DNA from: Vreelandella olivaria
GTDB taxonomy: Bacteria > Pseudomonadota > Gammaproteobacteria > Pseudomonadales > Halomonadaceae
Assembly: GCF_023507745.1 (NCBI RefSeq)
Contig: NZ_JALPZO010000128.1
Coordinates: forward strand, 1-32,071
Reading direction: 5' to 3'
Length of the DNA: 32,071 nt
Under the pieces are notes generated by a model. That model ran no database searches. It was not told the origin of the DNA and saw only the letters and a program-made list of their open reading frames with translations. Positions within the stretch are counted from its first letter, which is position 1, and every line of letters begins with the position of its first letter. Below, piece by piece: positions 23,579 to 31,949 of the stretch. Position numbers and translations under genes: made by a program.

Positions 23579-23691
23579 GGCATGACATGCCCGCCACCCG
23601 CAAGTTTGAAAAGTGCAATCTGGGCTGCATTACACCGACTAGCAAGGCAATTAGATGTGCCAAAATCAATACCAATGCGCGAAATACATAC
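23572..23691 (-). pseudogene. N-terminal relic of an Hsp70-like gene
   Basis: Read on the minus strand, SRIGIDFGTSNCLASR followed by IALFKLAGGGHVMPKA is an unmistakable Hsp70/YegD-type N-terminus: the phosphate-1 loop (IDFGTSN), then the strand leading to the VMPK position. The frame is interrupted by TGA at 23569-23571, where one missing base would restore a LIY continuation, and the rest of the gene is replaced by the IS3 relic. The initiation codon appears damaged. About 40 of the roughly 450-600 residues remain. Confidence 0.65.
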
Positions 23692-23694
23692 ACC

Positions 23695-23787
23695 TCAAAA
23701 AGTCATAGAAATTGGACATCGCCCAGGTAATATTATTCCTCGCGCTAAAACTAGCGCTGCCGCAGATGGCATGAAGATCCACTTCAC
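23695..23787 (-). CDS. Possible 30-residue hydrophobic peptide
   Basis: GTG at 23787 with AAGGA about 8 bases upstream, TGA at 23695-23697. The peptide (KWIFMPSAAALVLARG in its first half) resembles a signal peptide or a single short membrane helix. It ends just before the Hsp70-like relic on the same strand. It lies in a decayed area and may be a fragment with no function. Confidence 0.25.
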   Translation of the reverse strand: MKWIFMPSAAALVLARGIILPGRCPISMTF

Positions 23788-24142
23788 TTTTATATCCTTC
23801 TTAGAATCTGCGATGCTTTACGTCATCAAGATCATCGTCGAGATCAGCGTAGCGAACCTGGAGTTCATGGGTAGCATTTCTGTGGGGCCTGAGCGCTCTG
23901 GCATAGACCGAGTCCATCGAAAGCGCTTCCCCCCAGCGCACTGGGGATCATTGGTTCGCGGTGAGACACCAAAAACGTGGTAGCCCGAAGGTTGCTGGGG
24001 GAGCACCGATCAACGCGTTGGTTAACGCCACTTTTACATGCGGCGGTGTTATCGCAAGCGACGCAAATTCGGGGGCGAATATCGCTTAAGCCTCCTTAGT
24101 AGTCAGTTACTACTCTTGACTAACCATCCCAGCTCCCACGAT
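23788..24142. other. Degenerate stretch downstream of zorD
   Basis: No intact gene found. On the minus strand a short open frame ending at 23801 (VRYADLDDDLDDVKHRRF before the stop) looks like the tail of a lost gene. A single 16-bp hairpin CCCCAGCGCACTGGGG lies at 23931-23946. Inverted 6-mers AGTAGT/ACTACT at 24098-24114 follow the zorD stop but have no T-run. Confidence 0.4.
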
Positions 24143-27100
24143 TCAAAGCCCCATGGATGTAACCATACTTTTTTCGTCTACTGGCTCCGGCGTCACCACC
24201 GCATCCTTGATCATCAGCTTTCCGCTCAACAGCCGATCAAGGTGTACATCGAAGGAATCGAACTGTGGATGTAGCGCAGCGGGCAAATGAACATATACGT
24301 CCTTTGTCTGCCCGATCCGGTACACTCGATCAGTTGCCTGAGCTTCTTTCGCCGGGTTCCAGTGACGTTCTACATGGATAACGTGGTTGGCGCCTACCAC
24401 CGTCAAGCCCACACCTGCAGCAATCGGTGACATGATAATAATATTGAAACCGGTAGCTGCTTCGAATTGCTCAATCATCTTCTTGCGAGTCAGCACGTCC
24501 CGCTTTTTCTGAACAGCTGCGGTATCGCCGTTGATGATGTGAATGTCCAGGCCATAGATCTGACTCAGCCACATCTTGAGCGCTATCTGTAGCTGTTTGG
24601 TGACCATGAAAAGAATCACCTTCTCCCCTTTAGCCTTGATGCAGTCAAGCTGCTCCAGCACCACCGACAATTTTGCCGACTCTGCAATCACATTGCGCGC
24701 AGCTTCTGCTCCGGTAACTCGGAGCAAGCCCGTATCACCCATTCGTGGATGCAACGAGATAGAGCGCAACTGCTGCAATGCTGAAAGTGCCTGCCCACGC
24801 ATATCTTCCTCTGCACGCTGTCGCCGGTAACTATCCAGCACACCGTCATAAGCCTGTAACTGACCACCTTTCATCGCTACTGCCAGTTCGGGTACCCTAT
24901 GAAGATTCCCAGCTTCGCTCTGGAGCAGCCCTGAGCGAATATATTTGTTCGGCAAGCCTTTTAGCTGCTGCTCTTTAATTCGCCGCAGCATGAAAGGGCC
25001 AACCGCTTCGCGCAGGGAAGAGCCGATCTCGATGCGCTTCTGATCCCGGGTTTCTTCCGTAGCCTGAGTAATCGGAGTGATCCACTTACTCCGGAACTCT
25101 GCCCAGTTGCCGAGCAGACCCGGCTGAGCCGTATCCATCAGACACCAGAAATCACCCAGACTGTTTTCAACCGGAGTACCGGTTGCCAGTAGCTTGAAAT
25201 CCGCCTTCAGCCCCTTTGCCGCGCGGGTCTGCAGCGTATTCGGGTTCTTGATATTCTGCGCCTCGTCAAAAATCACCACACCCCAATCAATGACACAGAG
25301 TGAAAACTGGTAATCGCGCAAGGTCTGGTAAGTAGTCAACACTACCCGGCCACCCATATCGAGACGCTGGGTACCGGCGTCCCATCCAATTTGTAGCGAG
25401 TAACGGATATCCGCTTCGCTCATCGCATCGCTTTCATCCAGCAAATCAGCCAATTGAAGAGACTCTCGTGGGGCATCTTTGATTCGGAACTCCGACAGAT
25501 CCCTGCCGGCTTGCAATACCTTTACATCCCGGAACGGAGAGGTCTTGAAGGTTTTGCCTATCTCGTCTTCCCAGTTTTCTAGCAAACTGAGCGGCGCTAC
25601 AACCAGTATAGGCTTCTGTGTTCTGCCCGCCGCCGCCTGCATAGACAAATACTCTGCGGCCATCACGAGCGTCATGAAGGTTTTGCCCAGGCCCATATCG
25701 TCGGCCAGCAAAGCTCCTTGCAATCGATACATATTTTTATGATCGTCAGCCAAAGCTTTAAGCAACAGATCAATCATCCAACTGATCCCTTCGGCCTGAT
25801 GCGGGTAGGGCGAGCGAAGCAGCTTAGAAGCATCGACTATCGGCGTTCTGCCCTGCTGCTGCGCCTTGGTCAACAGTTCACGGTTGAGTTCGTCCGCATC
25901 TCTTAACAGGAGCGTGACCCGCTCGGTTTCGGGCTGGTCGTCACTTCCCTGTTCCTGACTTACAGGTTTATGCTCAAAGCTTGCTTCTATGTTGCCAAGG
26001 ACACTGATGACATTGGCAGGCTCACTGATATCAAACTGCTCCCCTTCAAACTCAACACTCTGGGCACCTTGTTGCTGGGCTGCGTGCAAACGTTCCTGAA
26101 AGGCAGCAAGATCTTCAGTACAAGTAATATATTTATGCAACGCTTCAGGAGGCTGAGGGCGCGTTGAGGTCGCAAACCAATCCCATTTTTTATCATCCAG
26201 CGGGCCGAAGTCCATATGCTGCATTTTGCCAATGCCCAGCACGCGAACCGAAAACCCCAGATCCAGGTTGACCAGAGACGCATCAATGAAGGCAGAAGGT
26301 GTCTTGATAAACTCTTCCACCTTTCCAGCCGGTATACGCCGGCTACCCAGCACCTCACGTACCGCAGCGATCTTTTCAGGTTCTAATAGAACCAACCTTT
26401 CCTCTATCCGCAGCACGCCACCATCACGGGTTAGGTCCAACTGGCTCCAGCGCTTATCGAGTTGATCCGGGGTCGAACCATCACCCAGAGAAGGACAAAG
26501 CTCAAGGCTGCCATCGGGCAACCGCGTTGCCAAAACACCAATACCTTCAGGCACAACCACGTTGAGATTACTAAATGCGCCAAGCTGAAGATCCATACCA
26601 CTGCGCCGTGCTGCTTGCAGTTGCGCCATCAAACGTAAGTTTGCCGCTTCGCCGGTCTCATCAGAAGGCAGGTTGCCATGTACTTCAAGCGCCGAAAATG
26701 CGGACAATTCAGCTGGAGTCAAACGGTACGGCTGACTTTGGCCAATATAGACATAAGGCCCCTTGATGAGGACTGGGTGCTCCTGGCCATCAATGGAGGC
26801 AAAAATCTGCGCTCTGAAACCAGAGTTGCGGGTATGCCCTTTCACATGGGCGACAAAATCATGGGTCACGCGACTAGGTAAGTGAAGTAAATCTGCTTGT
26901 TCATCATCAAGCGCGGCAGCAACACGCGAGCTCACTCGATAGCCGTTAGGCAAGGGCTCCGCATCGCCTTGCTCAAGCAACATTTGCAGCACAACCATTT
27001 GCAACTGGGCAATAGGCGAGCCTATGCCTACCTTGAGTTCAGTAATGGTCTGGAGAGATTCAAAAAATATTAGACCACTTGAGTCTGCTTGTACCTGCAG

Positions 27101-27175
27101 CGACGTACTCTCAATGTCACTGTCTTGCCGACCGAACATTAACGAATTGAACAGATCCCTGAGGTGGTTCTTCAT
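24143..27175 (-). CDS. zorD: Zorya ZorD, SNF2-type DEAD/DEAH helicase (1010 aa)
   Basis: A large N-terminal region (1-450) precedes a SWI2/SNF2 ATPase: motif I ADDMGLGKT (491-499), Ia VVAPLSLLENW (525-535), II VIFDEAQNIKN (634-644), III LLATGTPVENS (662-672), and in the second lobe VGLTVVGANHVIHVERHWNP and motif VI QATDRVYRIGQ (about 946-956). In type I Zorya, ZorD is the helicase/nuclease effector that acts on phage DNA after the membrane motor is triggered. Only 54 residues follow motif VI, and they show no nuclease motif by eye. A run of GGGG near the stop (24149-24152) would, with one base removed, extend the frame by about 12 codons, so the exact C-terminus is uncertain. It starts 26 bases after the zorC stop. 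Confidence 0.9.
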   Translation of the reverse strand: MKNHLRDLFNSLMFGRQDSDIESTSLQVQADSSGLIFFESLQTITELKVGIGSPIAQLQMVVLQMLLEQGDAEPLPNGYRVSSRVAAALDDEQADLLHLPSRVTHDFVAHVKGHTRNSGFRAQIFASIDGQEHPVLIKGPYVYIGQSQPYRLTPAELSAFSALEVHGNLPSDETGEAANLRLMAQLQAARRSGMDLQLGAFSNLNVVVPEGIGVLATRLPDGSLELCPSLGDGSTPDQLDKRWSQLDLTRDGGVLRIEERLVLLEPEKIAAVREVLGSRRIPAGKVEEFIKTPSAFIDASLVNLDLGFSVRVLGIGKMQHMDFGPLDDKKWDWFATSTRPQPPEALHKYITCTEDLAAFQERLHAAQQQGAQSVEFEGEQFDISEPANVISVLGNIEASFEHKPVSQEQGSDDQPETERVTLLLRDADELNRELLTKAQQQGRTPIVDASKLLRSPYPHQAEGISWMIDLLLKALADDHKNMYRLQGALLADDMGLGKTFMTLVMAAEYLSMQAAAGRTQKPILVVAPLSLLENWEDEIGKTFKTSPFRDVKVLQAGRDLSEFRIKDAPRESLQLADLLDESDAMSEADIRYSLQIGWDAGTQRLDMGGRVVLTTYQTLRDYQFSLCVIDWGVVIFDEAQNIKNPNTLQTRAAKGLKADFKLLATGTPVENSLGDFWCLMDTAQPGLLGNWAEFRSKWITPITQATEETRDQKRIEIGSSLREAVGPFMLRRIKEQQLKGLPNKYIRSGLLQSEAGNLHRVPELAVAMKGGQLQAYDGVLDSYRRQRAEEDMRGQALSALQQLRSISLHPRMGDTGLLRVTGAEAARNVIAESAKLSVVLEQLDCIKAKGEKVILFMVTKQLQIALKMWLSQIYGLDIHIINGDTAAVQKKRDVLTRKKMIEQFEAATGFNIIIMSPIAAGVGLTVVGANHVIHVERHWNPAKEAQATDRVYRIGQTKDVYVHLPAALHPQFDSFDVHLDRLLSGKLMIKDAVVTPEPVDEKSMVTSMGL

Positions 27176-27201
27176 ATGTTCAGGCCACTCCTCGCCTTAA
27201 T

Positions 27202-28791
27202 TTAACCTTGGTTACGACCGCCGCCTGCGTGATCGTTTCTTGGGCTGAAAGCTGACAACGGTTCAAGCCGCGTTTTCAGCGGATTTATATAGGGAATACC
27301 AAACCGCCTTAAATAGTTTCTGTAGTCATCAGGGAACATCAACTGTTCGATATCAATAGACACCCCATGGTCGGCCAAAAAGCTGAAAAACCGGTTGTGC
27401 CACTTAGAAGGACTATGAGTGATGGCTTCGTATGGCGCATCTACACCGTAAAGTCCCTTATATCCACTTGGGGCACGTATCGTCAGTTCGGAATGAGATA
27501 GTTGTTTAGTATTGTAACTATACAATCTCTCCCACGGTGGCCGCAGGTATACCCACAGTTTGAAGTTATGGGAGCCTTCAATCAGACAAAAATCACCGCA
27601 ATCAATATAGATAACCGCTTTGTCAGACATGGCATTGGAGAGTCTTACGAAGTTTGTTTTTAATTCATCACCAAGAATATTCTTCACCGCGAACGCAGCT
27701 TTGGCTCCAAGCATCAGGCGTGTTTTGCGTACCAACTTGAGTCTGTCGAGTCCCTCGATAAACCGTTTACGAGCCGGAAACATGCGCTGCATGGCAGCAT
27801 CATCGCTTTCCTTGCCAAATTGCTCCAACGCGCTAAGAAATAAACGCAAATCCTCCTTGTAAAGCCAACGTCTCACCTTTTCAATTCGATCTTCGCCCAG
27901 CGGCTGCCACCATTCACGATAGCTCTGTGCAGTACTTGCGATACGTGGATCACCAGCCAGATCCATAATGAAATTCTGCCATTCATCACCCGGTGCATCA
28001 CCTGCCCGATCAATAAGAATTTCCAGAGCAACATGGCCGATACGCTTGCCGTCCTTAAAGGGGGCTTGGCTGACCGCTGGCTTGAGCAGCTCAGCCAGTA
28101 CCTCGTGATATTGACCAACCGGCAACTCCCTCAAGGTATTCAAATAATAATGCGCCCGACAGATACTCGCATACCGGCCATCATCGAGCCCCCGTAGCTC
28201 GAAGTACAGGAAGGCCCGGTCAAGCTCCAAACCTTCCTCATAGACGTAATCCACCAAGTGTTTCGGCCCATTAATTGAAAGAAGCCATTTCGCTTCGGTA
28301 TACAGAATGGACAATAAGTCCCGTTGGTGACCAGAGCATCTGGAATTATGTGCAAAGCGTGTAGACAGCTGTTGCTCTAAGAGGTCTTGCAGTTCTTCTC
28401 TGAGGTTTTCCCCATGCTGATCTAGCTCATCGAACATGCGGAAGTGCAAAGCAATCAGGTTCTGCAACGGAACTACGCCTAACTGCCCAAGCTGTTGCTT
28501 CACCAAGATATCAAGGATTTTCGGGCTCAGCATTCTGCGGCGAAACTCGGCATCTTCCAGCCAAAGCTGAGTAATGGCCCTCGCCGTAATGCGTTTGCGC
28601 ATCAAGTTAGCGAGTGCCAGACCATCCATGCCCCTCGACAGCCGCTTCAAATCCTCGGATGTTTCGTAAAACAAATCGTTTTTGCCAGCAGCTCCGGCCA
28701 CCCTTTTCAGGCGTTCTGTCAGTATCGGCCAGCTTTCCAGAGTACCCTCAGGCCAATCTATTACCAGCAGTTCAGGTGGCGGAAGATTCAT
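27202..28791 (-). CDS. zorC: Zorya ZorC (529 aa)
   Basis: Assigned from its place between zorB and zorD, its length, and the ZorC/EH-signature-type sequence: an all-helical N-terminal two-thirds and a C-terminal region with RRFGIPYINPL near the end. In type I Zorya, ZorC is a soluble DNA-associated factor required for defence; it has no recognised catalytic motif and I see none here. The ATG at 28791 forms an ATGA overlap with the zorB stop. The C-terminus ends with a short low-complexity Gly/Arg tail. Confidence 0.85.
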   Translation of the reverse strand: MNLPPPELLVIDWPEGTLESWPILTERLKRVAGAAGKNDLFYETSEDLKRLSRGMDGLALANLMRKRITARAITQLWLEDAEFRRRMLSPKILDILVKQQLGQLGVVPLQNLIALHFRMFDELDQHGENLREELQDLLEQQLSTRFAHNSRCSGHQRDLLSILYTEAKWLLSINGPKHLVDYVYEEGLELDRAFLYFELRGLDDGRYASICRAHYYLNTLRELPVGQYHEVLAELLKPAVSQAPFKDGKRIGHVALEILIDRAGDAPGDEWQNFIMDLAGDPRIASTAQSYREWWQPLGEDRIEKVRRWLYKEDLRLFLSALEQFGKESDDAAMQRMFPARKRFIEGLDRLKLVRKTRLMLGAKAAFAVKNILGDELKTNFVRLSNAMSDKAVIYIDCGDFCLIEGSHNFKLWVYLRPPWERLYSYNTKQLSHSELTIRAPSGYKGLYGVDAPYEAITHSPSKWHNRFFSFLADHGVSIDIEQLMFPDDYRNYLRRFGIPYINPLKTRLEPLSAFSPRNDHAGGGRNQG

Positions 28792-29552
28792 CGTATAGCT
28801 TCCTCAAGATTCTCACTGACCCTACGGTACTCTGCACTGCTCGGCCGCCTGATGGTAAAGCGGATATCGATTCGTCGATTCTGGCTAAGCTCTTCTTCTG
28901 TATCCTGTCGTCTGGTAGCCGGTCGGGTTGGCCCATAGCCACTGACTGAGAACAGCGGCTGATTGTCTTTATTCTCTATGTCATCCAAAGAGAATTGCTC
29001 GGGCAGCAGCTCAACCCATAGCTGCCAGAGCGAGATGGCTCGAAAAGCCGACAGCCCCCAGTTTCCCTTGCCCATAAAGCCGTTCAGTGGGCGGTTATCT
29101 GTGTGGCCCTCAACAAAAATCGTATCCAGGTAATCGACTCGATTATCCTTATTTATGACATCACTAAGCACCCTGCCAATCTCTACAGCTGTGCCCTGAT
29201 AGGCTGTCCCAATCTCATGCGCACCGGTACCAAACCCCAGAATATCGTTAGGAATACTCAGAACGGTGTCATTTTCACTTACCGTGACGCGTATGCCCCG
29301 TTGTTGCAACAAATCAGCTGCCTCATGCAGGATAGTTCTACGCACCTGCTCTGCTTGCCGTAACTCCTGTATTTCCTGATTGAACTCCTGTTGCTGCTTT
29401 CTCAATTCTTCTTGAATTTCCATCAGTTGGATGATCAGCACAACAGACGCTAGGATGAATATGATCAAAAGCGCAGACATTACATCGGAAAAGGACATCC
29501 AATAGGGATTTTCCTCATCCACATTAGCGGGACCCTTTTTTAAAAAGCGCAT
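28788..29552 (-). CDS. zorB: Zorya ZorB, MotB-like stator with OmpA domain (254 aa)
   Basis: A short cytoplasmic N-terminus leads into one membrane helix (about 25-45) that begins YWMSFSDVMSALL, with D23 in the position of the ion-conducting aspartate of MotB/ExbD proteins. A coiled coil (46-80) and a periplasmic OmpA-like peptidoglycan-binding domain (VEGHTDNRPL, 147-156; then NRRIDIRF) follow. ZorB is the rotor core of the ZorA5-ZorB2 proton-driven complex. Its ATG shares a base with the zorA stop (TGATG). Confidence 0.93.
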   Translation of the reverse strand: MRFLKKGPANVDEENPYWMSFSDVMSALLIIFILASVVLIIQLMEIQEELRKQQQEFNQEIQELRQAEQVRRTILHEAADLLQQRGIRVTVSENDTVLSIPNDILGFGTGAHEIGTAYQGTAVEIGRVLSDVINKDNRVDYLDTIFVEGHTDNRPLNGFMGKGNWGLSAFRAISLWQLWVELLPEQFSLDDIENKDNQPLFSVSGYGPTRPATRRQDTEEELSQNRRIDIRFTIRRPSSAEYRRVSENLEEAIR

Positions 29553-31687
29553 CAGACCTTCTGCTCCAGATCATCCACTATCCCACTGATCGCACTCACC
29601 GTGCGCCGCATCTGATCAGCAAACTCCAGCGTGTTCTTGTTCCAGTGCTCCATCCTCTCGCCAACCTGAGTACGCACCTCAGTGGAGTAGCTGCGTAGCC
29701 ATTCATCAGCCTGTTGCTCGATCCCGCCGACCTGCTCCTTGAGCGCCTGGCCAAGCCCTTGAAACTCAGTATTGATGCCCTGCAGGAACTGCTGTTGATG
29801 GTTGGCAAACACTTCAAAGCCTTGCTCTGCAGCCACCGCAGCCTTCTCGAAATGCTGGGTCGTCGTGGTCAGTTCTGCCTGCAATTGTCTGAGCGTATCC
29901 GCCTGCAAGCTCACCTGTTCGGCCAGCTCGCGGTTCTGATCAGAGGCCCCCGCCAGTGTTTCTGTTACAGCCTGCAAGCGCGAATCTAGTACGTCCGCTG
30001 CCTGCTTTAGGTTAGCTGATAGCAGACCCAATTGAGTGGAGCTGTTGTTCATATGCTGACTGCTAACCTCAACCGAACGACTGACTTCGCCCATTTTAGT
30101 CATCAACTGCTGGTGCTGTTTGGTCAATTCAAGCATCTGCTGTTGAGTATGCTGGGCCCCCTGCGTCACGGCAGACAATAATTGCTGCTGTTCTGCCGCA
30201 AGCCGCTCAAGCTGGCTATTGAAGCGGGACTCGATAACACTCTCACGTTCACTGGCTGCTGCAGCCTGGCTGCTTATAAGCGTTTGCAGACCGCCCAGTG
30301 CCGATTCAAAGGTCTGACCCATTTCGCTCTGCTGTTTCGCCGAGGCTTCGTTAATGGCCTGGATCTGGCCGCTCGAAGCGCTATTGAATTGCTCCAGCTG
30401 ACTCTGGAATCCAGCCACCATCTGTGTATGCAAATGCTCCTGGGTGGCTGCCCGTTTGCGCTCATCCTCCGCCGCCTTGTCGAACTGCGCGCTTACTTTC
30501 TGTTCCATCTGCTCCATGAGCTGATTGAAGCGTTGCTCCATCTGCTGCTGACGCTGCGCGGCATCTGCGCCCTGCTGTTCGAGCAGTTGTGCAAATTCTC
30601 TGGAGGTGCCCTCAGTCTGTTCTCTTGTCCTGCTCTGCTGCTCGTCCAATTGCTTGAATTGCGCCTCCATTCGGCCGGCCATACCGGACACAGCCTGTTG
30701 CACTTCTTCAGCGGCATTCTTCATCAAATGACTCTGATCTGAACCTGCCGTTTTCATACCATCCATAAAACCAGATACCAGCTTCTCCAGTACATCCGTT
30801 GACTGTTGGTTAGTATTATTCACCAAGGACTGAATGGCGGGTGCCATCACGGTATTGATCGCATCAGTAAAGGCCTGCTGCATTGAGTCACTCATGCCAG
30901 ATACAGTTTCCTGTAAACGATCGCCGATACGTTCATGCAGCTCCTGCAGCGCCTCCTTGCTTTCATCGGTGGCAGCTGCAATCTGAACCAGCGAATGCTC
31001 CGCTGGTAATCGTGGGTACAGAAAGTCGATACGTTGCTGCAGGTCACGGATTTTTGCCAGTGCCCCCCGTTCTACCAGCTTCTCAAACAGGTTAAGCAAT
31101 AAGCTGAGGGCCACACCCCAAATCGAGGTCATGAAGGCAACAGCCGCACCGTTGATCATCACTGAAATGCCATCTTTCAGAGTCTCGACATCTCCGGCAT
31201 TAATCTGCAAGCCCTTGAGTCCGAGTGTCAGCCCAAGAAAGGTACCCAGCACCCCGATAGCAGTTAGAAAGGCAGGTGCTGCCGCAAGCAAACGACTTGA
31301 AGTCAGACCATAGGCCAGGGTGTAGTTATTGAAGAAATGCTCGGCTTCCAACGTATTGGACAGTCGGGACTTGTCTGCTGAATAAACTAGGCTTTCATCA
31401 AATTCCCTCCACAAAGGGCCAGTAACAACCGGATCCTGTTCAAGCGCCTTTTCCAACGTGACAAACCGATTCTGAGCCAGGCTGTTGCGATCCTCCCCTT
31501 GGATAAGCTGCTGAACCCTTTTCAAGCGCCGAGAGAAATGCAACCGATGCCGAATTACAGACATCACTGATATGGCCATGATTACCATCATGAGCAACCA
31601 GATCCAGACTGCAATTTCCTCCATTTCCAGACCTGGCGTGAGTACCAACGCGAACTGTGGCCATAAATGACTGATCAAGTCGAACAT
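29552..31687 (-). CDS. zorA: Zorya ZorA, MotA-like motor with long coiled-coil tail (711 aa)
   Basis: Membrane helices lie at about 24-45, 134-160 and 173-203. The second and third (FLTAIGVLGTFLGLTLGL and GAAVAFMTSIWGVALSLL) are the MotA/TolQ/ExbB channel signature. Residues about 205-711 are a Gln/Glu/Ala-rich coiled coil forming the long intracellular tail characteristic of ZorA. ZorA pentamers surround a ZorB dimer, sense phage-induced envelope disturbance and signal to ZorC/ZorD through the tail. It is first in the operon; the ATG at 31687 has an AGGG site 6 bases upstream, and the stop of a truncated ORF lies 8 bases before it. Confidence 0.94.
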   Translation of the reverse strand: MFDLISHLWPQFALVLTPGLEMEEIAVWIWLLMMVIMAISVMSVIRHRLHFSRRLKRVQQLIQGEDRNSLAQNRFVTLEKALEQDPVVTGPLWREFDESLVYSADKSRLSNTLEAEHFFNNYTLAYGLTSSRLLAAAPAFLTAIGVLGTFLGLTLGLKGLQINAGDVETLKDGISVMINGAAVAFMTSIWGVALSLLLNLFEKLVERGALAKIRDLQQRIDFLYPRLPAEHSLVQIAAATDESKEALQELHERIGDRLQETVSGMSDSMQQAFTDAINTVMAPAIQSLVNNTNQQSTDVLEKLVSGFMDGMKTAGSDQSHLMKNAAEEVQQAVSGMAGRMEAQFKQLDEQQSRTREQTEGTSREFAQLLEQQGADAAQRQQQMEQRFNQLMEQMEQKVSAQFDKAAEDERKRAATQEHLHTQMVAGFQSQLEQFNSASSGQIQAINEASAKQQSEMGQTFESALGGLQTLISSQAAAASERESVIESRFNSQLERLAAEQQQLLSAVTQGAQHTQQQMLELTKQHQQLMTKMGEVSRSVEVSSQHMNNSSTQLGLLSANLKQAADVLDSRLQAVTETLAGASDQNRELAEQVSLQADTLRQLQAELTTTTQHFEKAAVAAEQGFEVFANHQQQFLQGINTEFQGLGQALKEQVGGIEQQADEWLRSYSTEVRTQVGERMEHWNKNTLEFADQMRRTVSAISGIVDDLEQKV

Positions 31688-31695
31688 ATTTAACC

Positions 31696-31881
31696 CTATT
31701 CACTTTTTTTATGCTGGCGCTTCACGAGCTCCAGGTAATTAGTTCTGACGGCGGAAGATCCTCCACGCCACGCGGTAATCCTCTTCCCTGCACGGGCGGA
31801 AGAATGCACTTTGTCATCCACTGTGTACTCTACCGAGCCACCTGGCAAAGTATTATCTAAGTAATCTTTTAGTACCGTACA
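31696..31881 (-). pseudogene. 5'-truncated ORF upstream of zorA (61 codons left)
   Basis: An open frame without a start codon ends in TAG at 31696-31698. It reads as real protein (LPGGSVEYTVDDKVHSSARA, then AWRGGSSAVRTNYLEL and a basic tail). I do not recognise the family. Its beginning is lost about 20 bases from the IS3 end at 31902, so an insertion or rearrangement removed the 5' part. Its closeness to zorA suggests both were once in one transcript. Confidence 0.45.
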
Positions 31882-31901
31882 TTATCGGCATTGACGCCCG
31901 T

Positions 31902-31949
31902 TGAATCGCCCCGGATATTCTAGACACCCGTTAGGCTCTTAAAGTAACG
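31902..31949 (-). mobile_element. Right end of a second IS3-family copy (right island border)
   Basis: This is the reverse complement of 79-126 with two mismatches: it begins TGAATCGCCCCGG and contains the OrfB C-terminal codons YFKSLTGV up to the stop. The copy is cut at 31949/31950, where an unrelated IS end begins. Confidence 0.8.

Noticed and set aside
23295..23693. 132-residue minus-strand open frame across the IS3 and Hsp70 relics
   Set aside because: It crosses two unrelated relics in a different frame from the recognisable Hsp70 segment and shows no coherent domain.
23931..23946. Hairpin CCCCAGCGCACTGGGG resembling the core of a type I-E CRISPR repeat
   Set aside because: Only one copy exists; no second repeat or spacer follows at a regular distance on either side, and no cas gene is present.
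3986..24100. Short EcsC-like tail (NALVNATF then MRRCYRKRRKFGGEYR) on the plus strand at about 24014-24091
   Set aside because: The coordinates given bracket the search; the match needs a frameshift and spans under 30 residues, too weak to name a gene.
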